Below are positions 53,571-62,421 of a stretch of 64,000 bases of DNA, one piece after another. The position numbers were made by a program, and so were the translations under genes. Origin of the DNA: Putridiphycobacter sp965367695 (GTDB lineage Bacteria; Bacteroidota; Bacteroidia; Flavobacteriales_D; Crocinitomicaceae); assembly GCA_965367695.1 (NCBI GenBank), contig CBDUKB010000001.1:1-64000 (forward strand), read 5' to 3'. Numbering within the stretch: the stretch's first letter is position 1; every line of letters starts with the position of its first letter. The notes under the pieces are model-generated. The model was not told the origin of the DNA. It saw only the letters and a program-made list of their open reading frames with translations, and made no database searches.

Positions 53571-55283
53571 ATGCATAAAGAATCAGCAATAAGAGAACCT
53601 TTAATACTTGGACATAAAACGTACCACGATATTACAGAGGACGTATGTCGTTCTATCGAAGGCAAAGCCCCAAAGGCTTGGTATATTATGTTCGGAATTG
53701 CCCTTATAATTGGCCTATATGGTGTTGGGTGTATACTTTATTTATTAGGAACCGGTATTGGTACTTGGGGATTAAATAAAACTGTCGAATGGGCATGGGA
53801 TATTACTAACTTCGTTTGGTGGGTTGGTATTGGTCATGCTGGAACATTAATTTCGGCAGTACTGCTTTTATTCCGTCAAAAATGGCGTATGGCCATCAAC
53901 CGTTCAGCAGAAGCAATGACAATCTTTGCGGTATTCATGGCAGGTTTATTCCCGCTGATACACATGGGACGTTTATGGGTAGGATATTGGGTATTACCAA
54001 TTCCAAATCAATTTGGTTCTTTATGGGTGAACTTTAACTCTCCACTTTTATGGGATGTATTCGCCATTTCAACGTATTTATCGGTATCATTGGTATTTTG
54101 GTATATTGGTTTACTACCTGATTTTGCAACGATTAGAGATAGAGCAAAGTCTCCAGTAGCTAAAAAAGTATACAGTGTATTGTCTTTTGGTTGGTCAGGT
54201 AGGGCTAAACATTGGAACCGTTTTGAAATTGTTTCATTGGTTTTAGCAGGATTGGCAACACCTTTAGTATTTTCGGTACACTCTATTGTATCTTTTGATT
54301 TTGCCACTTCGGTAATACCTGGTTGGCACACAACTATTTTCCCTCCTTACTTCGTTGCTGGGGCGGTATTTTCTGGATTTGCAATGGTACAAACACTGTT
54401 GTTGATTTTAAGAAAAGGAATGAAGTTAGAAGCTTACATTCATACCAAGCACGTTGAATACATGAACATTGTAATTATGGTTACTGGTTCAATGGTAGGG
54501 GTTGCTTATTTAACAGAGTTATTCATGTCATGGTATTCAGGTGTTGAGTACGAAGCATATGCCTTTTTAAACAGAGCAACAGGTCCGTATTGGTGGGCTT
54601 ATGCATCTATGATGACATGTAACGTAATTTCTCCGCAATTAATGTGGTTTAAAAAATTAAGAAGAAGTTTATTGTTCACTTTCTTTATCTCAATTATTGT
54701 AAATATTGGAATGTGGTTTGAACGTTTTGTAATTATTGTAACTTCAATTCATCAAGATTATTTACCATCATCTTGGAGTATGTTCTATCCAACTTGGGTT
54801 GACATAGGAATTTATATCGGTACAATTGGACTGTTCTTAGTATTCTATTTATTGTACGCAAGGTATTTCCCTGTATTGGCTATATCTGAAGTTAAAACAA
54901 TTTTAAAGTCTTCAGGAGAATCATACAAAAACGGTTCAGCTGAAATTCATGCAAGCCATTCTAAATCTGTTAAAGCTGAAGTAATATCAGAAACAACTGC
55001 AATAGCACCAGAAGCTGACAAATCAGAAAGTATCAATACTTTGATTGATAAAATTGGAACTGGTTCAGCGGATAAAAAAGATGATTTAAAATTAATATCA
55101 GGTGTAGGCCCAGTATTGGAAAAAACATTGAATAGTATTGGCGTTTATTCATTTGAACAAGTAAGTAAAATGACCAAAGCTGAATACGATTTATTGGATT
55201 CAATTACTGGAACATTCCCAGGAAGAGCGGAAAGGGATGATTGGGCTGCTCAAGCTAAAGAATTAATGAACAAGACTAAATAA
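53571..55283 (+). CDS. actC: ActC, NrfD-like quinol-binding membrane subunit of ACIII with C-terminal helix-hairpin-helix domain
   Basis: A 570-residue polytopic protein. Residues 1 to about 440 are the NrfD/PsrC-like core with about ten helices (for example WWVGIGHAGTLISAVLLLF, FPLIHMGRLWVGYWVLP, HTTIFPPYFVAGAVFSGFAM), which holds a quinol site and may pump protons. The last 130 residues are extra: a polar linker and then a compact domain (about 504-570, LISGVGPVLEKTLNSIGVYSF...GRAERDDW) that reads as two helix-hairpin-helix motifs. The C-terminus of NrfD-type subunits is cytoplasmic, so the domain should face the cytoplasm. It follows actB by 32 nt. Confidence 0.94.
   Translation: MHKESAIREPLILGHKTYHDITEDVCRSIEGKAPKAWYIMFGIALIIGLYGVGCILYLLGTGIGTWGLNKTVEWAWDITNFVWWVGIGHAGTLISAVLLLFRQKWRMAINRSAEAMTIFAVFMAGLFPLIHMGRLWVGYWVLPIPNQFGSLWVNFNSPLLWDVFAISTYLSVSLVFWYIGLLPDFATIRDRAKSPVAKKVYSVLSFGWSGRAKHWNRFEIVSLVLAGLATPLVFSVHSIVSFDFATSVIPGWHTTIFPPYFVAGAVFSGFAMVQTLLLILRKGMKLEAYIHTKHVEYMNIVIMVTGSMVGVAYLTELFMSWYSGVEYEAYAFLNRATGPYWWAYASMMTCNVISPQLMWFKKLRRSLLFTFFISIIVNIGMWFERFVIIVTSIHQDYLPSSWSMFYPTWVDIGIYIGTIGLFLVFYLLYARYFPVLAISEVKTILKSSGESYKNGSAEIHASHSKSVKAEVISETTAIAPEADKSESINTLIDKIGTGSADKKDDLKLISGVGPVLEKTLNSIGVYSFEQVSKMTKAEYDLLDSITGTFPGRAERDDWAAQAKELMNKTK
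55080..55280 (+). other. Region coding the helix-hairpin-helix tail of ActC
   Basis: Codes residues 504-570. The pattern LISGVGPVLEKTLNSIGV matches the helix-hairpin-helix type with GxGP between helices, and the end GTFPGRAERDDWAAQAKEL is the usual closing of a domain that, as I recall, is appended to other Bacteroidota proteins such as ribosomal protein L21. The linker (about 440-503) is rich in Ser, Lys, Glu and Ala. Confidence 0.75.
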
Positions 55284-55290
55284 ATAGAAC

Positions 55291-55836
55291 ATGGCAGATA
55301 GAGTAATATATGCAATGTATGATGATGATGATGTAATCAAAGATGCTGCAAAAGCATTGGTTGCGGATGGGATTCATATTTCAGAAGTATTTTCACCATT
55401 TCCAATTCATGGAATTGACCCTATTATTGGTGTAAAGCATACAAGAATGGGTATTGTAGCGTTTATGTTTGGATTAACTGGTTTAATGTTGGCCTTACTT
55501 GGAATGCGTTATTTTATGATTGTAGATTGGCCAATGAATATTGGTGGAAAACCAAATTTTTCCTTATTAGAAAATTTACCTTCCTTTATTCCAATTTCAT
55601 TTGAGTTCACCGTGCTTTTTGCAGCACACGGAATGGCAATAACTTATTTATTAAGAAATAAGACTTTACCAGGAATGCCAGCTGATAATCCACACCCTAG
55701 AACAACAGATGATAGATTTGTAATGGAGATTAGGTTATCAGAAAACGCGAATTTTTCTTCAGAAGATTTACACGCTAAATTAAAGCGCACACCTATTGTT
55801 GAAATCGAAGAGAAAGAATATAAAATTATTAAATAA
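55291..55836 (+). CDS. actD: ActD, membrane subunit of ACIII (DUF3341)
   Basis: A 181-residue protein. The first 50 residues are a soluble ferredoxin-like or ACT-like piece (MYDDDDVIKDAAKALVADGIHISEVFSPFPIHGID). Two membrane helices follow (about 51-72 and 102-125). FELVM-type text after them (DDRFVMEIRLSE) closes the family pattern. It starts 7 nt after actC. Confidence 0.95.
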   Translation: MADRVIYAMYDDDDVIKDAAKALVADGIHISEVFSPFPIHGIDPIIGVKHTRMGIVAFMFGLTGLMLALLGMRYFMIVDWPMNIGGKPNFSLLENLPSFIPISFEFTVLFAAHGMAITYLLRNKTLPGMPADNPHPRTTDDRFVMEIRLSENANFSSEDLHAKLKRTPIVEIEEKEYKIIK

Positions 55837-55843
55837 GTTGATC

Positions 55844-56974
55844 ATGAACAGAAAGTTTAAGACAATAAACATATTAACATTAAGTATCCTTGCATTGGGT
55901 GGTACCATCAGTTCATGTGTTGGAGATTCCAACTCTCAAGGCTTGGAATATATGCCTGACATGTATCGTTCACCAGCTGTAGAAACTTATGTTGATTATG
56001 GTCAAATTTTAGGTAAATATAATTTGGATTTAGTTGCAGCATACAAACCTGGTTTGGCACCTGCAGGAACTATTCCAACTTCTGGAAATAGCATGAATGA
56101 TTTGCCATATGAGCATGGTGCACCAGTTGGTTTTGATAAATCACACGGTTTGTACGGAATGCCAGTTGATAGCAATGGTTATGCAGCTTCAGATGCTGAT
56201 ATAAACCCTATTCCTTATACTGAGAAAACTAAAAAAGAAGCGAAAGTTATCTATCAAAATTTCTGTATTCACTGTCATGGTGAAAAAGGAGATGGACAAG
56301 GTACAGTAGTGACAAACGGAGGGTTTCCGCCACCACCTGCCTACAATGCTGCTTTAAAAGATTTATCTGCTGGTAAAATATTCTTTTCTATTACTTATGG
56401 AAAAGGCTTAATGGGGGCTCATGCATCTCAATTATCGAAAGAAGAGAGATGGAAAGTAGTTCACCATGTAGAATTGTTACAAGGTAAGACAAAAGAAGTG
56501 GAGGCAGAGTTATTATTTGATGCCCATACGGATACGGATGGAGATAAAGTAATGGATAATGTTGATGAATGTCCGACAGTAGCAGGTACAGTTGATAATC
56601 ATGGTTGTCCACCTGTAAGTGATGCGGTTGCAAATATTCTTGAAGGAGCAATTCGAGGATTAATGTTTACCACAGGTTCAACAACAATTAACCCTAGCTC
56701 TTTTAATTCTTTAAATGCAATTAGTGGTTTGATGCAAGAAGATTCTACTACTACCTTGATTTTAAATGGGCATACTGATAATGTTGGAAATGCAGGGAAT
56801 AATCAAGCCTTGTCTTTAGCAAGAGCAAAGGCAGTAAGAGACTATTTAGTTGGTAAAGGAATTGATTCAAAAAGAATTAATCCTGTTGGATACGGTCAAT
56901 CTAAACCTAAAGTATCTAACGATACCGAAGCGGGTAGATTAGCGAATAGAAGAGTAGAATTTAGATTATATTAA
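55844..56974 (+). CDS. actE: ActE, monohaem cytochrome c subunit of ACIII fused to an OmpA-like peptidoglycan-binding domain
   Basis: A 376-residue lipoprotein. The start is ATG 55844, 7 nt after actD; a longer frame overlapping actD is not supported. A lipobox ends at Cys25 (GTISSC). Residues about 30-215 are the ActE cytochrome with haem site CIHCH at 141-145 and a likely axial Met190. After that comes an Asp-rich thrombospondin-type-3-like linker (229-257, DTDGDKVMDNVDECP). Residues 264-376 form a complete OmpA C-terminal domain with GHTDNVG, LSLARAKAVRDYL, GYGQSKP and NRRVEF. Asp312 and Arg327 lie 15 apart, as do the two diaminopimelate-binding residues of OmpA. Plain ActE is normally only about 200 residues. 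Confidence 0.93.
   Translation: MNRKFKTINILTLSILALGGTISSCVGDSNSQGLEYMPDMYRSPAVETYVDYGQILGKYNLDLVAAYKPGLAPAGTIPTSGNSMNDLPYEHGAPVGFDKSHGLYGMPVDSNGYAASDADINPIPYTEKTKKEAKVIYQNFCIHCHGEKGDGQGTVVTNGGFPPPPAYNAALKDLSAGKIFFSITYGKGLMGAHASQLSKEERWKVVHHVELLQGKTKEVEAELLFDAHTDTDGDKVMDNVDECPTVAGTVDNHGCPPVSDAVANILEGAIRGLMFTTGSTTINPSSFNSLNAISGLMQEDSTTTLILNGHTDNVGNAGNNQALSLARAKAVRDYLVGKGIDSKRINPVGYGQSKPKVSNDTEAGRLANRRVEFRLY
56633..56971 (+). other. Region coding the OmpA-like domain of ActE
   Basis: Codes residues 264-376. All conserved positions of the OmpA/Pal fold are present, so it should bind peptidoglycan. There is no start codon context, stop or frameshift between it and the cytochrome part, so this is a true fusion in one frame. 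Confidence 0.85.
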
Positions 56975-56998
56975 TACAAGTTTTAATACAAAAAAAAC

Positions 56999-58219
56999 AT
57001 GGAGTTTCAAATTTCAGGAAAAGCTAAAAAGTCAATAATTACCGTTGCGGTAGTAGGCTTGATATTGTTTTTAGTTGGTGTATTTACCAACAATGAACCA
57101 GAATATCTAAAGTCAAGAGTAATTTCAAATTTTTTAATTGATAGTTTATTCTTTCTATTCATTTCGTTAGGAGCCTTATTCTTCTTAGCATTACAATATG
57201 CCACAGAAACTGGTTGGTCAGTTGCTATTAAAAGGGTATTAGAAGGGGTGTCATCTTATGTGATTATAGGTGCCATTACTGTTAGTTTAGTATTTGCATA
57301 CTTAACATTTACAGATGGTGGATACACAGTAAACGATCACGGTCATCATGTTGGTCATGTTTACGAATGGATGGATCATCACATGGTTGAAAATGATGCA
57401 ATTTTACAAGGAAAATCAGCTTTCTTAAACAAAACTTTTTTCTGGGGAGCGACAATCGTATATTTTGCAATCTATTTATTGTTTTATAGAGGATTTAGAA
57501 AAAGAAGTTTGCAAGAAGACTTGGAAGGTGGAACAAAATTGCACTTTAAAAACTTTGCAAAAGCTGCTTTGTTTTTAGTATTATTCGGTTATACGAGTTC
57601 TACTTTTACATGGCACTGGGTGATGTCGATTGATGCACACTGGTTCTCGACTTTATATGGCTGGTACGTATTTTCAGGAATGTGGTTAACAGCAATGGTT
57701 TGTACCATGTTATTGATTATTTATTTAAAAGGTAAAGGACACTTAGAAAAAGTGAACGATAGCCATATTCATGATGTGGGTAAATGGGTTTTTGCTTTAA
57801 GTTTTTTATGGTCATATTTGTTTTTCTCACAATTCATGTTGTATTGGTACGCAAATATTGGAGAAGAAGTAATTTATTACCTGTTTAGATTTGAGAATTA
57901 CAAAGCTATTTTCTGGGGTATGTTCATCATTAATTTTTCTATTCCAATGCTAATTTTAATGTCACGTGAAGCAAAACGACACGCTGGTGTTTTAATCGTT
58001 GTATGTTTAATCATTATCGCTGGACACTGGACAGATGTTTATATGTTAGTTACACCTGGTGTAATGGGTGAACATGGAAAAATCGGAATCATTGAATTGG
58101 GATTGTTTTTAGTATTTGCAAGTGGGTTTGTGTATTGGGTATTAAATACCTTGACAAAAGCACCATTGATGCCAAAAAATCATCCTTATTTAGATGAAAG
58201 TAAACACCACGATATATAA
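56999..58219 (+). CDS. actF: ActF, second large membrane subunit of ACIII
   Basis: A 406-residue polytopic protein with about ten helices, a shortened relative of ActC. Typical segments are YTSSTFTWHWVMSIDAHWFSTLYGWYVF, YANIGEEVIYYLFR and HWTDVYMLVTPGVM. It may form a second proton path beside ActC. A His/Asp-rich loop (DHGHHVGHVYEWMDHH) follows the third helix. Gap to actE is 24 nt. Confidence 0.95.
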   Translation: MEFQISGKAKKSIITVAVVGLILFLVGVFTNNEPEYLKSRVISNFLIDSLFFLFISLGALFFLALQYATETGWSVAIKRVLEGVSSYVIIGAITVSLVFAYLTFTDGGYTVNDHGHHVGHVYEWMDHHMVENDAILQGKSAFLNKTFFWGATIVYFAIYLLFYRGFRKRSLQEDLEGGTKLHFKNFAKAALFLVLFGYTSSTFTWHWVMSIDAHWFSTLYGWYVFSGMWLTAMVCTMLLIIYLKGKGHLEKVNDSHIHDVGKWVFALSFLWSYLFFSQFMLYWYANIGEEVIYYLFRFENYKAIFWGMFIINFSIPMLILMSREAKRHAGVLIVVCLIIIAGHWTDVYMLVTPGVMGEHGKIGIIELGLFLVFASGFVYWVLNTLTKAPLMPKNHPYLDESKHHDI

Positions 58220-58250
58220 ATTAATAATAGAAAAAATTAAAAGATAGATT

Positions 58251-59414
58251 ATGTTAATCATTTGGATAGTAATAATTCTCGCTTTCGTCACTGTAGCTCA
58301 ATTATTGAGAGTGTCAGGTATAGCAAAAAAATTGCGTAATAAAAGAGAAGAAGATATCAGTGATGCTGATAACAATTTCAATGGAATTTTGTTATTGTTA
58401 TTCATGTTTTTCTTCCTCGGTTTTACAGTTTATTTTTTGGTAAAATACGGAAATGGTATGTTGCCACAAGCTGCATCTGAACATGGAGTTGATATCGATA
58501 AACTGTTTAATATTAACTGGATTATTGTATTGGGAGTATTCTTTTTAACAAATGCTTTGTTGTTTGTATTTGCTTTTAAATACAGAGGTAATAGTAATAG
58601 AAAAGCATATTATTTCCCTCACGATACTCGATTGGAGTTAATTTGGACGATTGTACCAGCGATAGTTTTAACGATTATCATTATTTTAGGATTAAGAACA
58701 TGGAATAATGTAACTGGAAAACCTTCTGAAGATGCACAAATAGTTGAAGTATATGGTCAACAATTTAATTGGTTAGTGCGCTATTCAGGCGCAGATAATA
58801 AACTAGGGTTCGCAGATTATAAATTAATTTCTGCTGAAAACCCTTTAGGAGTGGCAACACCAGAATCAATTGATGCTGCTTTGTTAAATATGAGTAATTC
58901 AATTAATGATTTAGATATGTCATTAAAAGCCGATTCTGCTGGAACTGATGTTTATGCAGTAGAAGAAGTTTATGAAATGCAATCAAGAATGGAAAAATAC
59001 ATTCGTTTAAGAGAGCGTATTGAGAAAATGAAGGAACATTATTCAAATTCGGATTTGACCGTAGCGGATGATGATATTTTATCTCAAATTGAATTACATT
59101 TAATTAAAGGTCAAGAGTATCAATTCATCTTTAGATCAAAAGATGTATTGCACTCCGCTTATTTCCCTCACTTTAGAGCACAGATGAACTGTGTACCTGG
59201 TATGCGTACAAAATTTAAGTTCAAACCAACAATCTCTACTGCCGAAATGCGTGAAATTAGAGGGAATCAGGATTTTAATTACGTGTTAATGTGTAATAAA
59301 ATTTGTGGGGAGTCTCACTCAAATATGAAAATGATTGTTGTGGTTGATGAAACACAAGAAGAATTTGATGCTTGGGTAGCAGAAAACACAAAACCAGTCA
59401 TAGTAAAAAACTAA
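58251..59414 (+). CDS. coxB: Cytochrome c oxidase subunit II with helical insert
   Basis: A 387-residue CuA-bearing subunit that accepts electrons from cytochrome c. Hydrophobic helices lie at about 3-20, 45-66, 91-110 and 131-150. The periplasmic cupredoxin domain has the CuA ligands His301, Cys348, Cys352, His356 and Met359 (CNKICGESHSNM). Between the first strand pair (QFNWLVRYSG) and the ligand-bearing part there is about 80 residues of charged helical sequence (about 200-284, SRMEKYIRLRERIEKMKEHY) that the core fold does not need. It is 31 nt after actF, so ACIII and oxidase are co-expressed. Confidence 0.96.
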   Translation: MLIIWIVIILAFVTVAQLLRVSGIAKKLRNKREEDISDADNNFNGILLLLFMFFFLGFTVYFLVKYGNGMLPQAASEHGVDIDKLFNINWIIVLGVFFLTNALLFVFAFKYRGNSNRKAYYFPHDTRLELIWTIVPAIVLTIIIILGLRTWNNVTGKPSEDAQIVEVYGQQFNWLVRYSGADNKLGFADYKLISAENPLGVATPESIDAALLNMSNSINDLDMSLKADSAGTDVYAVEEVYEMQSRMEKYIRLRERIEKMKEHYSNSDLTVADDDILSQIELHLIKGQEYQFIFRSKDVLHSAYFPHFRAQMNCVPGMRTKFKFKPTISTAEMREIRGNQDFNYVLMCNKICGESHSNMKMIVVVDETQEEFDAWVAENTKPVIVKN

Positions 59415-59442
59415 TTATTAAAATAACTAAAGAATTATAGAT

Positions 59443-61221
59443 ATGTCAGCAACAGCTCATGCACATCATAAAGAAAGCTTTATAACTAAATTTATATTTA
59501 GTCAAGATCATAAAATGATTGGAAAACAATTTCTAGTAACGGCAATATTTATGTCGATTATTGGTGTTTTCTTATCTGTTTTATTTAGAATTCAATTAGG
59601 TTGGCCAGGAGAAAGCAGTAGCTTTTTAAATACTTTTTTAGGCGATACTTGGGCACCTGAGGGAGTCTTGAACCGGGGAATGTACCTAGGACTTGTTACC
59701 ATTCACGGTACCATCATGGTATTCTTTGTATTAACAGGTGGACTTTCCGGTACGTTTAGTAATATACTGATTCCTTTTCAGATTGGAGCAAGAGATATGG
59801 CTTCTGGCTTCTTGAACATGCTTTCTTATTGGTTATTCTTATTGTCTTCATTGTTGATGGTTTATAGTTTGTTTTTAGAAACAGGACCTGCATCTGCTGG
59901 TTGGACAATTTATCCTCCTTTATCTGTTTTTGAAAAAGCGATTCCTGGATCTGGAAATGGGATGACCATGTGGTTAATTTCAATGACCATTTTTGTGGCA
60001 TCTTCTTTAATTGGTTCTTTAAATTATATTGTAACGGTATTAAACTTAAGAACAAAAGGAATGAAAATGACACGTTTGCCTTTGACAATCTGGGCATTCT
60101 TTGTTACTGCCATTATTGGTGTGCTTTCTTTCCCAGTTTTAGTATCAGCAGTTGTGTTAATGATTATGGATAGAACTTTGGGTACTTCATTTTATATCTC
60201 TGATGTTATTATTGGTGGTGAAATGATGGAACAGTCTGGTGGTTCTCCAATTTTATATGAGCACTTGTTCTGGTTCTTAGGTCACCCTGAAGTATACATT
60301 ATTCTATTGCCAGCATTGGGTTTAACTTCTGAGATTATTTCTACAAATGCTAGAAAACCAATTTTCGGATACCGTGCCATGATTGGTTCTATTCTTGCGA
60401 TTGCATTTTTATCATTTATTGTTTGGGGGCATCACATGTTTATTACAGGTATGAATCCATTCTTGGGTGGTGTATTTGTATTTACTACTTTATTAATTGC
60501 TATTCCTTCTGCGGTAAAAGTGTTTAACTACATTACAACTTTATGGAAAGGTAACTTAAGATTCACGCCAGCCATGTTGTTCTCTATTGGATTGGTTTCA
60601 GCATTTATTACTGGTGGTGTAACAGGGATTATATTAGCCGATTCAGCACTTGATATCCAAGTTCACGACACCATGTTTGTGGTTGCTCACTTCCACGTAG
60701 TAATGGGCTTATCTGCTATTTTAGGAATGTTTGCTGGTATTTACCACTGGTATCCTAAAATGTACGGTACCATGATGAATACAAAATTAGGTTTCATCCA
60801 CTTTTGGGTAACGATTATTTGTGCATATGGGGTATTCTTACCAATGCACTTTGTAGGAATCGGTGGTGCGCCACGTAGATATTATGATTACAGTGTGTAT
60901 CAAGAGTTTGACAATGTACAAGGTGATATGATTTTAGACTTAAATGTGGTGATTTCTATCTTTGCTATTATCGGTGCAATCGGACAAATTATTTTTATAT
61001 TTAATTTCTTCTACAGTATTAAAAAAGGACAAAAAGCGGTTCAAAACCCTTGGAAATCCAATACATTAGAGTGGACTACACCAGTGGAACACATTCATGG
61101 AAACTGGCCAGGAGAATTACCTACCGTTCACAGATGGCCATACGATTATTCTAAGCCAGGCGCTGATGATGATTTTATTCCTCAGACTGTTCCTTTGAAA
61201 GAAGGTGAAGAAGATCACTAA
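59443..61221 (+). CDS. coxA: Cytochrome c oxidase subunit I
   Basis: A 592-residue haem-copper oxidase core with about twelve helices. Haem a ligands are in VTIHGTIMVFF and HFHVVMG. The CuB ligands are in WFLGHPEVYIIL (with the cross-linked His-Tyr pair) and WGHHMF. Haem a3 is bound within DTMFVVAHFH. This places it with A-type aa3 oxidases. The C-terminus ends in charged residues. Subunit III and the haem A synthesis genes do not follow; the next gene is ruvB, a common order in Flavobacteriia. A strong terminator closes the operon. Confidence 0.98.
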   Translation: MSATAHAHHKESFITKFIFSQDHKMIGKQFLVTAIFMSIIGVFLSVLFRIQLGWPGESSSFLNTFLGDTWAPEGVLNRGMYLGLVTIHGTIMVFFVLTGGLSGTFSNILIPFQIGARDMASGFLNMLSYWLFLLSSLLMVYSLFLETGPASAGWTIYPPLSVFEKAIPGSGNGMTMWLISMTIFVASSLIGSLNYIVTVLNLRTKGMKMTRLPLTIWAFFVTAIIGVLSFPVLVSAVVLMIMDRTLGTSFYISDVIIGGEMMEQSGGSPILYEHLFWFLGHPEVYIILLPALGLTSEIISTNARKPIFGYRAMIGSILAIAFLSFIVWGHHMFITGMNPFLGGVFVFTTLLIAIPSAVKVFNYITTLWKGNLRFTPAMLFSIGLVSAFITGGVTGIILADSALDIQVHDTMFVVAHFHVVMGLSAILGMFAGIYHWYPKMYGTMMNTKLGFIHFWVTIICAYGVFLPMHFVGIGGAPRRYYDYSVYQEFDNVQGDMILDLNVVISIFAIIGAIGQIIFIFNFFYSIKKGQKAVQNPWKSNTLEWTTPVEHIHGNWPGELPTVHRWPYDYSKPGADDDFIPQTVPLKEGEEDH

Positions 61222-61243
61222 CCAACATAAAATATATTATTGT

Positions 61244-61275
61244 AAAGCCTTGACATTTATCGTCAGGGCTTTTTT
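61244..61275 (+). terminator. Terminator of the ACIII-cox operon
   Basis: An 11-bp stem (61244-61254 with 61262-61272, one G-U pair, arms ending within the T run), 7-nt loop and T run to 61275. It begins 23 nt after the coxA stop. Confidence 0.92.
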
Positions 61276-61289
61276 GATTCTTAGTAAAT

Positions 61290-62396
61290 ATGCTCTTTGA
61301 GACTAATCCTTTTTATGCTACTCAATTCTATAAAATATTAACTACTTTTATACCAAATACAAGCACATTGGAATCATTTGATTATAGAGAAGAAGAGGAG
61401 CAATCCAAAGATGTTGAATTAGACCAAGTTCTAAGGCCCAAGTCATTTATTGACTTTGCTGGCCAAAAAAAAGTCTTGGAAAATTTATCCGTTTTTGTCG
61501 AAGCAGCTAAACAAAGAAATGAACCTTTAGACCATGTATTGTTGCATGGTCCTCCAGGACTAGGTAAAACCACCTTGGCCAATATTATAGCAAATGAGTT
61601 GGGAGTAGGCATTAAAATTACCTCAGGTCCAGTTTTAGATAAACCAGGTGATTTGGCTGGATTATTGACCAATTTAGAAGAAGGTGATGTGTTGTTCATT
61701 GATGAAATTCACCGACTTTCTCCTGTGATAGAAGAATATTTGTATTCGGCTATGGAGGACTTTATGATTGATATCATGATTGATACTGGGCCAAGTGCGA
61801 GGACGGTCCAAATTGCATTAAACCCATTCACTTTGGTGGGCGCAACAACGCGTTCAGGACTATTAACGGCTCCTTTAAGGGCTCGTTTTGGAATTAACAG
61901 CAGATTGGAGTATTATAACACAAAAACCCTTTCTAAGATTGTCTCACGTGCTTCCAATATTTTAGTGGTGCCCATTGACGAAGATGCAGCTTATGAAATT
62001 GCTGGTAGAAGTAGGGGAACACCAAGAATTGCGAATGCATTGTTAAGAAGGGTCAGAGATTTTGCTCAAATTAAAGGCAATGGAAACATTGACATGCCCA
62101 TTGTTAAATTTTCGTTGGAAGCTTTGAATGTAGATGAAAACGGTTTGGATGAAATGGATAATAAAATATTAACCACCATCATTGATAAATTTGCAGGAGG
62201 ACCAGTTGGATTAACGACCATTGCAACAGCAGTTGGAGAAAATGCTGGAACCATAGAAGAAGTATATGAACCCTTTTTAATTCAAGAAGGTTATATCATG
62301 CGAACTCCGAGAGGAAGAAAAGCAACAGAATTAGCTTACCGACATTTAGGTAGGCACCTTGGAAATTTTCAATCTGGATTGTTTGGTGAAATTTAA
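61290..62396 (+). CDS. ruvB: RuvB, Holliday junction branch-migration motor
   Basis: A hexameric AAA+ helicase that with RuvA drives branch migration of recombination intermediates. Walker A is HGPPGLGKTT, Walker B is LFIDEIHRL, sensor 1 lies in LVGATTRSGLLTAPLRARFGI and the DNA-binding winged helix ends with MRTPRGRKATELAYRHLG. From ATG 61290 the protein has 368 residues, about 25 more than usual. A TTG at 61368 would give 342 residues, near the family norm, and TACTTTTA (61343-61350) could be its promoter. Gene identity is sure, the start is not. Confidence 0.95.
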   Translation: MLFETNPFYATQFYKILTTFIPNTSTLESFDYREEEEQSKDVELDQVLRPKSFIDFAGQKKVLENLSVFVEAAKQRNEPLDHVLLHGPPGLGKTTLANIIANELGVGIKITSGPVLDKPGDLAGLLTNLEEGDVLFIDEIHRLSPVIEEYLYSAMEDFMIDIMIDTGPSARTVQIALNPFTLVGATTRSGLLTAPLRARFGINSRLEYYNTKTLSKIVSRASNILVVPIDEDAAYEIAGRSRGTPRIANALLRRVRDFAQIKGNGNIDMPIVKFSLEALNVDENGLDEMDNKILTTIIDKFAGGPVGLTTIATAVGENAGTIEEVYEPFLIQEGYIMRTPRGRKATELAYRHLGRHLGNFQSGLFGEI

Positions 62397-62421
62397 TTCA
62401 ATTTTTAAAGTTGATCGTTAA

